Source: Solen grandis (Eukaryota > Mollusca > Bivalvia > Adapedonta > Solenidae). From it: a stretch of 64,000 nt of DNA. The notes beneath the pieces are model-generated. The model did no database searches and had not been told where the DNA came from. It was given only the letters and a program-made list of their open reading frames with translations. The translations under genes were made by a program, and so were the position numbers. The stretch covers positions 46,034,361-46,098,360 of the forward strand of contig CM037792.1 in the NCBI GenBank assembly GCA_021229015.1, given 5' to 3'. Of the stretch, positions 21,383 to 32,900 are shown piece by piece. Within the stretch, counting starts at the first letter, position 1. Each line of letters begins with the position of its first letter.

Positions 21383-23826
21383 GGTAATATTCACTGTTTA
21401 AAACAGTGAATATTACTATTTTTTTTATTATTTACACGGTTTTCTAACGGGATACTCAAAGATACTATCGTAGTGTTCTAAAACGACATTTCATTTGATT
21501 TCTACATTGAATAAACATTTTCAATAAAACAATGTGGTCATACCACGTGGTATATGGCGCCATTTAAAGGTAACGCAAAAAGCATAGTTTGCATCGATTT
21601 TTTTTATAAAAGTTGGATATATTGCAGAATTCCTTTGATTTTGAAAGCATTGGGTATAATAACAATTTCATGGCAAATAAAACTGTAAAGGAAACAAGTT
21701 TAATAATTCAGTATTCATCCGCACAAAGTTCCATTCATGAAACTATTGAGGTTACATAAAATTTACTACGTTACGTAAACAATATCTTTCCGTATGTTGT
21801 CCTTGATTTGGGTCTTAGCAATTGTCAGGTGTTATCACCATGATATTTCTTTTTTTATTTGTAACCGTATATGAAGAATGTTTAGAGTAGTTAATGCAGT
21901 AAATTTGTTGAACTGTGTAGTGTTGCTTTTAATAATATCAAGAACAATAAATCTACCTTGTTTCATCTCCATTACTAATATGTTGAAATTATGCTTTTCT
22001 AGAGCATGAAACTGAAGACGTTAATTAAGGTCAGTGAGAGGAATATTATACTAAGAACCACAGCTATTCCTTGCCTTTTTTAAATTATCTGTTATCTCAA
22101 ACTATTTAAGCTTCACATATGAATAGAGGCTATTGATAAGTGCAGTAACAGGATGCCATAATTCTTCCTTGTCCCTTTATTAATTACCTCCCTTTTCCTA
22201 TTTAAAAAAATACTTCTGAACATAACTCACAACGTATGGAAAGGTTGAGTTGGTACTCCGTGCATTGACAGAGATCATGAACCATAATCTATTTTACCTG
22301 AGTTTTGGTAAGATTTATCTTCGCTAATTTTTTACATGCATTCCACAAAAAAAAGAAATATTGAAGGGATTGACTTTTTTATTCAAACGTTTTAACTTTC
22401 GCTTCTGACAATACTCTCAGTGCTTTGATTCTTAACATTCGGGAAAACTTTCCGAGTTCATGAAATTTTATTTGCTAACACGTAAAGTACATCGTTAAAA
22501 TGTTTTCCCGAATGTAGGGGATACTGAACATCTGAAAAAAAGAATAATTGGGGCTTTTGTGTAGTGCACTATTTTCTGCTTTGTATGTGCTATTGTAACG
22601 TGTATGGGGGCTAACTATTTCTAAATATGTACATATACTTAATTTTTCTTAGACTTATCTAGCCGATGATTAGAGACCAATGATTCAATAAAAATGATTA
22701 TGGTGATACAAAAATCACGAGGATCAAACAATATAATCAACAAAGATTGGTTTAAAATAAATATAAAACTCTAAAATATCCAGTCATGAAACCCTACAAT
22801 TAACTCTGCCTGGGCTATGCAAAATTAAAGAGATGAAAACCACCTTAAAATGATGTCTCGTGATGTCTCGGGCCACCTTAATATTAATAACTGATTAATG
22901 AAAATATCCTAGGATGATAAAACCCTACGTAAACGACAATCTCTGTACCGACAGACAAGCAAACGATATTGATGCTAAATGAGCTCCCAAACCCATATTA
23001 CAGGATGTATCAGAACCCTTGGCATCAAGAATGTTCTGAATCTTTTCGCCCCTAACAATGCTAGGTGACTACTCAGGAGACAGAACTTGCATCGAGATAC
23101 CAAAGCCTAACAATCAACAACGGTATACTTGTGCTATCTGAGATCTTACCCTGATGACAGTTGACAACAGACTGACTGATATTCTGCGCGGACCCGCCTT
23201 ATATACTTTTCTAAATGTCACGTGACTGACAAAACATAGAATCTTCCAGGGCGAAACCATTTCCGTTAAATAAGAATAGTCAAAGGGATGTCAGCTTATA
23301 CGAGAGACTAAATGATCGTGATTAAAAGCATTTAAATCGAATTAATGAATTAAATCAATGAAATATGATAAATTAGGCTATTTAAACTTACGACTTGATG
23401 TTTCTTTATTTTAATGTCGCTATAATAATGGAATGCCTGCGTTGAAAACATCGAATCGGAAAACCGGAAGTAGAAACTTTGATAAACTTTACTAAAATTA
23501 TTTTAACGAAAACATTTAAATTACACACTAATAAGCAGGTTCGTTACACTATATCCCATTATAATTGGTGAAGAAATAAAATACTTACAGAAGTTTTGTT
23601 TTCTGTTATGAATCGAGGCAAATTATGCTTCTTGTGATAGCTAAAATGACGTCATATACCACGTGGTATGGCCACACTGTTTTTCGAAAATGTTTTTTCA
23701 ATGTAGAAATCAATTGAAATGCCGTAAAAGAAAGTTACGATGGTGTCTTTCAGTCGCCCCTTATAAAACAGTGAAAATAATGAAAATGGTAATATTCCCT
23801 GTTTGAAACTGTGAAGATAACTGATA
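21383..23826. mobile_element. Foldback element with ~180-bp TIRs (unit B)
   Basis: Counterpart of 14327-15968. The left tip holds a near-perfect hairpin: arms 21384-21399 and 21401-21416 (gtaatattcactgttt and its complement) with a 1-nt spacer. The right TIR spans about 23650-23826. It is split by the solo LTR and lacks the ~260-bp segment present in unit A. Confidence 0.75.
22594..23548. mobile_element. Solo LTR (955 bp)
   Basis: Starts TGTAACG and ends CGTTACA, the TG...CA form of LTR-retrotransposon ends. It is flanked by a 4-bp direct repeat ctat (22590-22593 and 23549-23552). Unit A keeps the empty site (gtatgtgctatatccc near 15707), which gives exact boundaries. A TATA-like ttatata is at 23199-23205. 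No gag/pol sequence is present, so this is most likely a recombined solo LTR. The orientation is unsettled. Confidence 0.8.
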
Positions 23827-24942
23827 TTTTATCTAAAACCCAGGACACAGGAGAGCATATATGTTTTTGAAACCTTTTATTAGCCTTAGCAAATAAATCC
23901 GTTTGTGTACGAGGTAAAACGTGTGGACGTTGACATATCCCTTTTCTAGCGTGTTCATTGACATCCTAACACTTAGAACTATGGGTTTCGATGTTTTTTT
24001 CCATAAATCCCTGCATTCGGGACTATCTAGGATAAGTAAAAGCGTATTTGACACCTTCAAGACCTATTCAAAACTATTGTAACGTATAGGCATGGTACTT
24101 TTGGTCGTTTTATTAGAAATTAGTATGAAGAGTGTACGTTTACATGCCGTGTTTGGAAGATATAGTTTGAATGTTCTCAAAACCTAAAAGGAGCCGAGAG
24201 ACAATGTTTACATCTTTGGAAAGCTTATGAACTCTTGCGGTCGGTAGGCTAGGTCTTAAATTTATGAGTGTAATAATATTGTTGAAATATTAGAAAAACT
24301 TACCCGATTCGTGCAGGTTTTCTGCTCTTCCGGTGTGTACGTTCGCATTTGTGTTATAAAAAGTGACGTTACAAAAATTGCTTCCCCACACTGTTGATTC
24401 AAGACAGCTGTTTCAAGAAGACTTGAGTTCCCAAATGACTGAAATGCTGTCCGTGGGATGTTCAAACAAGCATACAAACAGATATGACATATTTCCTTTA
24501 AACCAATCCTCCCTGGTACCACCTCATCATGAAACAAAAAGAAATTGTAAAAAAAACACACACACAAACATGTTAGTTCCCATCTATGTTCTTTTCTCTA
24601 AATACATTAAGCTGCAATTTGCGTAAGTAAAAACAACAGAAAATGTATTTAAATACTGCGGAGAATAATCCCAAGTGATAGGAGCAGTGACCCACGTCAT
24701 CTTCAATCCCTGCTGTGATACATATAATGTATGTAATTATATGTAAACGAACTGAGACTTCGTCATCTATGAGCTAAATCATTGATGCTTTTTGACCGTC
24801 CTATGCACAACGACAAACACTGTCATTATATGTGAAAGGATCCAGTGCCATTAAAATCCCATTAACAACATCCTACCCCACACCCAAGTTCATCTGCATT
24901 TCTAAAATAAAATCGCAGACGACAATTAGAAGCATGGATGAG

Positions 24943-24949
24943 TATAAAA
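24943..24949 (+). promoter_or_regulatory. TATA box of peptide gene B
   Basis: TATAAAA lies 47 bp upstream of the ATG, in the same context as gene A. A 12-bp difference upstream ('tttctaaaataa') is present here and related to gene C but absent from gene A. Confidence 0.75.
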
Positions 24950-24989
24950 GTAGAAATGTTTCCAACAGAACGACAGATCATCCGCCAAA

Positions 24990-25511
24990 ATGTTGCTCAC
25001 ACTGATCGTCTGTAGCTTGTCTTTTGCTCTGACCTTTGCGGCCCCAGCATACAACAGTAAGCCTGAACTTCCGGCTCTTGATTCGGTAACCAACGGTAAC
25101 ATCGCAGACGATCCTGCCTTCTTCATCTCGCCGGAGGAAGCGAGATATCTACAATGCTTGATTGCAGCTGTACCAAAAATGGACTTCTTTCACTGTGCGA
25201 TGTTTGACAACAGTGTCGCAAAGGGAAACATTAGAAACATTCCAAGCAAAAGGATTTCTGATAGCGGATACGGCTCCAGAATTGAAGCCGGGAAGACCAT
25301 CGCCTTGAACAACTTGGCGAAAGATTTATTCGGTATCCATGGGCCTGGAAAACGCTCTGATGACAATATGGGTAACTTTGAACGAACCGGAAGGAGTGAA
25401 AGTCTACTTTCTGACCTTGGATACGGATCACGTGTCAACGCCGGAAGTGATATAGTTCGTCATATATTGGCACGTGACAATATTTATGGTGTTTACGGAC
25501 CGGGGCGGTGA
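24990..25511 (+). CDS. Two-peptide neuropeptide precursor, calcitonin/DH31-like (B)
   Basis: A 173-residue single-exon precursor, differing from copy A at 14 positions (159 identical). Signal peptide MLLTLIVCSLSFALTFAA; KR at 87-88; peptide 1 at 89-119 ends GIHGP then GKR; peptide 2 ends YGVYGP then GR and stop. Thirteen of the 14 differences lie in the signal, spacers or linker. Peptide 1 differs from copy A at a single site (Val100 to Ala) and peptide 2 is identical. S69C adds a spacer cysteine. The frame, start and promoter are intact, so it looks functional. It is a tandem paralogue of copy A or, if the assembly kept both haplotypes, its allele. Confidence 0.8.
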   Translation: MLLTLIVCSLSFALTFAAPAYNSKPELPALDSVTNGNIADDPAFFISPEEARYLQCLIAAVPKMDFFHCAMFDNSVAKGNIRNIPSKRISDSGYGSRIEAGKTIALNNLAKDLFGIHGPGKRSDDNMGNFERTGRSESLLSDLGYGSRVNAGSDIVRHILARDNIYGVYGPGR

Positions 25512-25605
25512 GCAAAGAACTCTCTAAACTGTTATCTCGAAATTATATGCGATCTTTGGTGCTGTGCTGTTTTAATTAACGAAAAAGATAAATTGATTAT
25601 GAATT

Positions 25606-25611
25606 AATAAA
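25606..25611 (+). terminator. Polyadenylation signal of peptide gene B
   Basis: AATAAA about 95 bp after the stop codon. The 3' UTR aligns with that of gene A apart from small indels. Confidence 0.5.
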
Positions 25612-25744
25612 TTATTTTAAAAAAATGTAGTCCATATTGTGATCTTTTTACACCTATTTCAACAGTTAATATTTACGCAAAATCGTTTGCTGTTTTGGAA
25701 TATAGAATTGTTCTTTGTTGTTTTTTGTTCGCGTAGAGCAATAA

Positions 25745-25747
<3 letters not shown>

Positions 25748-25783
<36 letters not shown>
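25748..25783 (+). repeat. (GT)n microsatellite
   Basis: Allelic or paralogous to the tract at 17890-17922. Another (GT)n at 26996-27024 has no counterpart in unit A. Confidence 0.95.
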
Positions 25784-25785
<2 letters not shown>

Positions 25786-26993
25786 GATCTCGTGATAAAT
25801 AACCCTCAGCAAAGTTCATTAATACATTCAGAAATCATGACAACTTGTAATGAAAAAAGCTACTTAATAAATGTACTAGGGTTTACGTTTGAAAATCTAA
25901 TACATTACTAAGTATAATCACTGAAATAACGAATATCCAGTGACTATTTACGCTTTTGAAACAAACTTAGATGTTTTATATTATGATGGTTCTGTTAAGT
26001 ACATGTTATGGTTCTCTGTAACTTATACTTGAATGGCTTTTTTCCGCTCATTTCTTCTGCATTTAAGGAACCAATCCGTTTTTAAGACAGCTTTTTGTAT
26101 TTCAGTGTAAACTTTACATTTGTCACTCGTTTTCAATTGACATTTCCTTTTACAGCAACTGATGCCAGTATTAAAAAAAAAAGCATATACATGTCCATTC
26201 AACACTAAGGTTTTGAATCATCTAGTAATAACTAAGCTAACTCGGCAATTTTAGCCATAAATCTGCCATTTACGTTTGTGTATATTTTGATTCATTCATC
26301 ACAATATATGGGATTGCAGGCTAATTTAGGTATACAGTTTTGTATGTATCTATATATTTATTTCAGTCGATTCAGAAATAAGTTCGTATAACTTTCATCA
26401 TACCAAGGTTTCATATAGTTCGGGTCAGTACTTTGCGATTAAAAAGGCATGAAAATTTATCGCCCTAACTCCAAAACCTCGGATCTGTTGTCATTTATGT
26501 TGCGCCCTCTGACCAAGATTCGAGAGGGGATTGGCATGTGGGTGTCCATGGTTAGAGCAATGTCCAGACATAAACAATTCAATAGGTCTACATTCCATCT
26601 TCCCGTGTATAGTATGATGAACATAAACATCAAAAACCGACACCGGTAACACAGATACCTGGAAAATGACATCGATGCACTTAAGTCAACCGTTCATAAA
26701 CCAGAACAACTTGCTGAGCTTGTCAAACTAGATTTTCCAGTTAATATCATCGTCATGAAGATGATCTAACGTGTCTTCAACGTATCTACACCTGTCTCTA
26801 AATCATATTGTCACGAAATATCATTGCTAATGCACAAAATACATTTTGGAAATTTCGAACTACTAATGATACTCGTGAATAGAGATAAACGTTAAATAAT
26901 ATTTCGTAATATTTCATAATTATGAAATAAAAAAGAGAGCTGTACATGAACAATGTCTCAGACTTTAATCCATCATAGAAGCTTGTTGACTAA

Positions 26994-27025
<32 letters not shown>

Positions 27026-27117
27026 TTGACAGTACACGTAATGGTTTAGAGTCAGTATCACTAGGTATATTTCATAAGGCAAAGAATTGGTATAAATACA
27101 ATCTCTGACAAATGCGT

Positions 27118-27370
27118 TTGGGAGTTGACTCTTTGGCTTAGTGGTTAGAGCATTGGACTTGCACGCCAACGGACCGGGTTCGATCCGGGTCGAGTTTGTT
27201 ACAAAATGATGAAATCATTCACCGCCGCAAAAAGCTCCGCACACTATATCCTTAGATTATTTAGGCACCATACATCATACACACTCATATTTACTCCATA
27301 TCAAGACCTCGTGGATCAGTTTTGTCAAATTTTGAACGAACTACAAGAATTTCGTGTGACGATTTAGCAG
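27118..27370 (+). mobile_element. tRNA-derived SINE (unit B)
   Basis: Good A box tggcttagtgg (27134-27144) and perfect B box ggttcgatcc (27178-27187) with tRNA-like spacing. The non-tRNA body starts 'cgagtttgttacaaaatgat'. The 5' and 3' ends of the tRNA-like part do not form an acceptor stem, so it is a SINE and not a tRNA gene. Confidence 0.75.
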
Positions 27371-28008
27371 AACAAACCTAAAAAACGCATGTGCAGTATG
27401 ATTATTTATAACCCCATTTTATTTAGAACATAAATGATCTACATTCATATTTTTAAACACACAGACATATAGGCCTTAAGTTTTCATATTTATATGTATT
27501 CACGTAAGGCTTTTTAAGTGCATTGCTGTTTAGCCGTTTGTTTAATGTGATGAAAACGAGTGCATATATTTGTGGATATATATCTACACGTTACCACAGG
27601 TGTTGATACAGAAAACGGGGTATGTTTATATTATTTATAACTTTCGATTGTTATATATCTGGATAGGCAGCAAACCACTGCACTCCGTCATGCATGTTAA
27701 TTTATGATTTGAATCCCTTGTGCAGTAACAGCAGTTCATTCGGATTTAAAACATTGAATGCATATGTTTGATTTTGTGCGATTTGTTTTGGGCAACTCTA
27801 AATTCAAAATCCGCAACATTTCAGACTCGGGTTGGATCATCAAATGAGACAAAAATATTCTCTCATGGACACTTTCTGCATCATTTCGGTCCATATACCT
27901 TCCTCAGTCCGACTGACTAGTTCATAAACTTGCCTATCCCCCTCAATGCCATGTACATGTACTCGTATTATTTGATAAATGATGCACGTACGTACACTGG
28001 CGTCAATA

Positions 28009-28478
28009 GGCGTAATAAAAGAAGACCGGTTTCTACTCACCCGACCGACCCTATCTTTTTTAATTTATTATCATTTTTTTCGTATCGACCCTTAACTTTT
28101 TTTCGTAGCATTCGGGCTATTACGGATGCATAACGCTGTTTTTGTCACTTCCTCTAAAGCAATAAGGCAAAATCGAAAAATGGTAAAAATAAACAAGTTT
28201 AGCCGACCTACCGGCCCTATTTTTTTACCTTAAAACTTTTTTTTCGCCTTACTCTTAATTTTCGTCTTTGCTATATGTTAGTGTTTTTTGTACACCGATA
28301 TAAATAATAATGCAATATAATGCACGTACGTCTTTATTTTTTCCTTGCTGCATGTCATATTAAGTTTATTTTGTAATCAATAGGATGAACTGATAATGCA
28401 ATATTATCACCCTCAACTTACAACGAATCACCTGAGTCGCTGTTGCTTCAGAGTCAAGGGTTTACTTTGGTTTTTGTT

Positions 28479-28518
<40 letters not shown>

Positions 28519-28667
28519 ACTTTTCTTCCGATTTTTTCCTTATTTCTTGTGTGACGAAAAACAAGGTTTTTCAGCCATTCTTATCCAATCGCTAGGAGAA
28601 AGTCTAGGGTCGGTACAAAAAAATAGGGACGGTCGGGTTAATGGAAACAGGTAACTTTTTTTAGGCC
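28009..28667. mobile_element. MITE-like element with ~50-bp TIRs
   Basis: The left end contains 'ggtttctactcacccgacc' followed by 'gaccctat'. The complement of the right end reads 'tgtttccattaacccgacc' followed by 'gtccctat'. Both are preceded by GGC-TAA-like tips. The element lies in a segment missing from unit A. It includes a (GT)n tract at 28480-28517. No transposase. Confidence 0.6.
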
Positions 28668-29662
28668 TTATGAATGCAATATCAAAATACCTGATTTCAT
28701 TCTCCTTAGCTTCTGTTATAAATAAGAAGTCAATTTCTTTCAAATGATCAGTGGTTTTGATGTTTCCATTCCCTTTTTACCATAAATATTCAAAATTAAA
28801 ACCTTAAGACCTTATAGACAAAATCAAGTACTTCACAAATAGGGTGAGTTTTAAATCAGATAGAATCTATTAAACATTTCTCGCTATACGTTCGCTTCGG
28901 TCTTCTATTGTTTGTAAAAATGTATTGATAGACTCTTCCCTATACATTTTGTTAAATTTATATAAAAAATTTAAAAAAAAAAAGGACAAAGTAAGTATGA
29001 AAATATAACACAACCTTAAAAAAAATTTTTACTTCTACTTTAAATGTTGTTTAATTTAAACAAACATTTGGGCTGTTAATAAACATTTTCACATTTCGAA
29101 TTTGAATACATGTATATTTCCTCAAAACATATCTAGCATTGGTATGAACTAATGTTCGAACTGTGACAATTTAATTAACAGCTACCTGTACATTTTAATG
29201 CAAATTGTTATGTCTATATATGTATATATAAAATAATGCACTTTTCATCTGCATGTGTTACATATCATCCTATACACTTGGATATCAAAACACCCAAACT
29301 TGGGGTCACTCATATCAAATATTAAAAGCCAAGTGCAACCAAAAAAATTTTTTTTCAAAATAAATTACAAAATTTAAGTACATGATCATAATGTATGAAT
29401 ACAATAATTCCTTATGTTCAATATAATTAAATAAGAACAACATTACGTGAAAAATTATTCTCATATATACGTAGATGTATCAGTAGCACATATGCCTTTG
29501 AGATCTTGGGATCCATTAAAATTCCACAAAATGTTTCATTTGGCATCCATTTTCTCTTGTTATATACGTGCTGACAAAAATATGTAAATCTCTTGTATCC
29601 ACGCTTGTCCAGCTTAATATGATGAAATACTGATTCCGGAGATTACAGAACGATGCAGAAAA

Positions 29663-29937
29663 AAATACCAACTGTTTATATACTAAATACATCCAGTGGC
29701 CGCCTCGAAGGGGGTCGAGTTTTTTTTCCCCCGACTGCGGCATAATATCATTATTATGGTACCTGTATGGCGCTGAATATAGATATTGGGCTTTTCCAGG
29801 ACTGTTTAGGCAGTTGTGAGTGTGATGTTGCTGGCTGAGGTATCATGCAAACACATAAAAAAGATTACGATCGGCACAATGCATTTGAACATGGAAAAAA
29901 TCCTTATGACCATCACTCTCTACCCTAGATGTCTCTC
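29663..29937 (+). repeat. Partial duplication unit C
   Basis: Repeats the first ~275 bp of units A and B ('aaataccaactgtttatata' ... 'cctagatgtctctctc') and stops in the (CT)n tract, 13 bp before the GHDC stop codon. The GHDC 3' UTR (minus strand) must therefore run into it. Confidence 0.85.
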
Positions 29938-29950
29938 TCTCTTTCTCTGT

Positions 29951-32900
29951 CTAATTACTCACACCCACACGTTTACTCAACACAACATCGACTTTGACGT
30001 TTTCCATCAGCACTCTGATTGTATCGACGGTTTTCACCACACGCGGTGTTTTATACTGGGTAGGAGAGGTGTTCTTCACGTGTATGATGTGGGACCGCAT
30101 CCTGCTGAAAGTACCAGGCTTGGTCTTGTGTACAACCATTGGGCCAATACTTCCCTTCAGTCGGAAGGACGAGTATACATAGGATACGGACATCAACTCC
30201 TCGTCAACCTGATATACGAGGATAGGACAAGTTTAGGGAACATGTGCATGTTAGGTTGTTGTTGCTGTGTTGCACACTGGCACTAAAGCTGCAGATCATT
30301 TTAAACATAGTAAGGAACGGAATCTGACATCACCTGACTGCGTAGGTTGTAACTTTGAACAAATGAGTTTTATATCTATATTCGATCAGTCTAACATCCA
30401 TTTAACACATGTTACATCAAATCATTGTCAAAAGGTAACCTTAACGAAGTATTTACCGGAAAAGTAGTTTCACGTAGCGCATAGAATTGTTGGAGGAATT
30501 TGACCCAGGACACACACAAACAGAAGTAAGGGGCTTAGTAATAGTTTTCATGTGTATACATGTAGTATATTATAGAACGAAGGCACTGGAAGACCGCTGG
30601 TGACTGAGTGGTAAAAGCGTCCACCACGGTCGTGTGATCTATTTTGGGTCAAAGTTGAAAGTACTTGATAGGTATACTAGACGAAACTTATAATTACTCC
30701 GACTAAAGTTTTGTCTATAGCATTTGTTGTATTCAAAATAACAGATTTTTGGTTTTCTGTAGCTTTCCACGAAGCTTGTTTCACAGAGTTGATTATGCGT
30801 CAAAATTATTCAAGCAGACAACAGTTTGAGCCAATGCACATTTTAATATTTACTGGGCATATGTTTTGGAAAATATATCTTCTCTACAAGTTTGAAATCG
30901 GAGTACTTACAAGTTTCGTTAAGTGTATTAGATTTACATAAAGAATCTATCCCTTTGGGCAATTACATGTCCGGACTGCTCAAGAGAAAAGCTATCAAAA
31001 ATGATAATGCAATGAAACAAAAATGGTACAATAAATCATAAGGCAATACTGTGCCAAATTTAATGCGTCTATGGTAATAAAACTTGAATTGTTTGAATTG
31101 CCTCTTAAAGTGTGTTTTTGTACAAACATTGGCGAAAGAAAACAAAACAGGAAACTAGAAGTTTAAATCCATACCGTTATCTCCTCTGTACCACGACTAT
31201 CTTCAAGCTCCAGAAAAACATGGTAACACGGGACGGAACCAGCCAAGCCTGCAGTGGAAAAACGTAAACAATACTTGAACTAGATGGAAATTATACATAG
31301 CATTTGTTCTGCCATATGTTAATTACTGTCTAAAGTATGTTAGAAATACCAGTATATGTTGTATACAAATTCCAAATGAAGGGTCTTGCAGAAGACGAGG
31401 GACGAAATTTGCGTCCTTAACATAAATCAAACAAAAACAAAAACTACACAAAGAATGTGTAGAAAGAATGTGTAGAAAGAAAGTCATGCCATTTTTTATA
31501 ATGTCAGACAGATGACATATCGACCGACAATCAGACAAACGTACATACCTGACATTTCGTCTAACATAACACTCTCAGCACATGTGTAATCTACGAGGGT
31601 GACGCCAGCCCGCTCGACCGCCCGCATCAGAGCATCGAACAGGGCCGCCTCGGACGTTTTCTCCCCTCGCACGTTAAGCAACTGACCCATCCTGCAGATA
31701 ACAATTATCATTAACTCAATCTCTAAATTCTAGAAACCATAATTAACGTAAAAATCCCAGTATCCTATAGTTGTTAGATTTAAATCCGAATGCACCTTAA
31801 ACTAGTGATTGGAATCAGTCGAAAAAATGTTCGTCGATTAATCAGAGACAAAAGTCATGATTAAATACCAAATATACCATGTTTGTAGTAAATGCCTATT
31901 AAAACCCTCTTACTGTACAACATGAAAACAAAGTATTCTGTACTATATAGATTATATACATATACATTAGGTATAGATTTTAATTTCTCAAATATTCAAT
32001 TACATGTATAAACATTGAACCGCAATAAAGTGTAAGAGGTTACAACCAGAGGCCAACGATGTGCGAAGTGCAACTTTGCGAGTATCAATTTATCAAATTA
32101 ATGGAGTTACCCAATCAGATGCGCGTTGAAATATAATTAACAACATCCCTTTTTTTGGTCAATATTTCGTCAACGAATTATTTTCGTCGTCATCGTCACG
32201 TCAACTAGTAGCTCGTCACTGATTCGTTGACTTTATGATTAATCAGCTCACCACTACCTTAAACGTATATGTCTCTGTGTGAATTTCATCCCAGAAAGAC
32301 CTTGAGAAATGCCTAATTTACAGGAAAGATTCTATTACAAAAATTACTAGTTGTGGCTGTTTCGTTCTATATTTTGCTCAGAACAACGTCAGCATAAAAT
32401 TAACATACAAGGCTATTTTTCAGAAGTCCGTGGATTTTCTTCATATCTCATCTGCTACGGTGTATCAAGATTTATTCAAGCTATAGCAAAAGTCCATGAA
32501 CTTTTGAAACACCCCATGTACACCGATACATCCATGATATTACTGAACAGAGTGTTTCCGAACACGCTTCCCATTTCTCTCACTATATTGCCCTGCCTGA
32601 ACAACTAAGGATTCCGGGGGATTTCCCGTATTTTTTCATTAAAAATTTCATAAAGTAGGATTCATTAAACATTAAGAGATTAATCAAGCATCACTTGAGG
32701 TTTTGCCATTTTGAAAAACATATTTCCCCTTGCAAATTCTAAGCAAAAACACATTTTACACAGTTTAAGTATTACTACAGAACACTTAGGGGAAAATATC
32801 ATTCTCCTTTCTCTAATAAAACCATCTTTTCATTTCTTAAACTTATTCAGGTACCTGAATGTTTCTACCTCATTTAAGAATATAAATTTTACTTAGAGCT

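Larger units (their letters stand above)
21030..29662 (+). repeat. Segmental duplication unit B
   Basis: Direct repeat of unit A, longer because of a 955-bp solo LTR (22594-23548) and about 1.4 kb of extra sequence at 27380-28800 that contains a MITE. The unit ends with the same ~100-bp junction sequence ('ttatatacgtgctgac' ... 'cagaacgatgcaga') that precedes it. Confidence 0.9.

Noticed and set aside
29816..30286. 156-codon plus-strand ORF
   Set aside because: It is the antisense shadow of the last GHDC exon (30208-29951), which has clear homology and splice phase.
30591..30670. tRNA-like segment 'ctggtgactgagtggtaaaa'
   Set aside because: Only an A-box-like motif; no acceptable B box. Too degraded to call.
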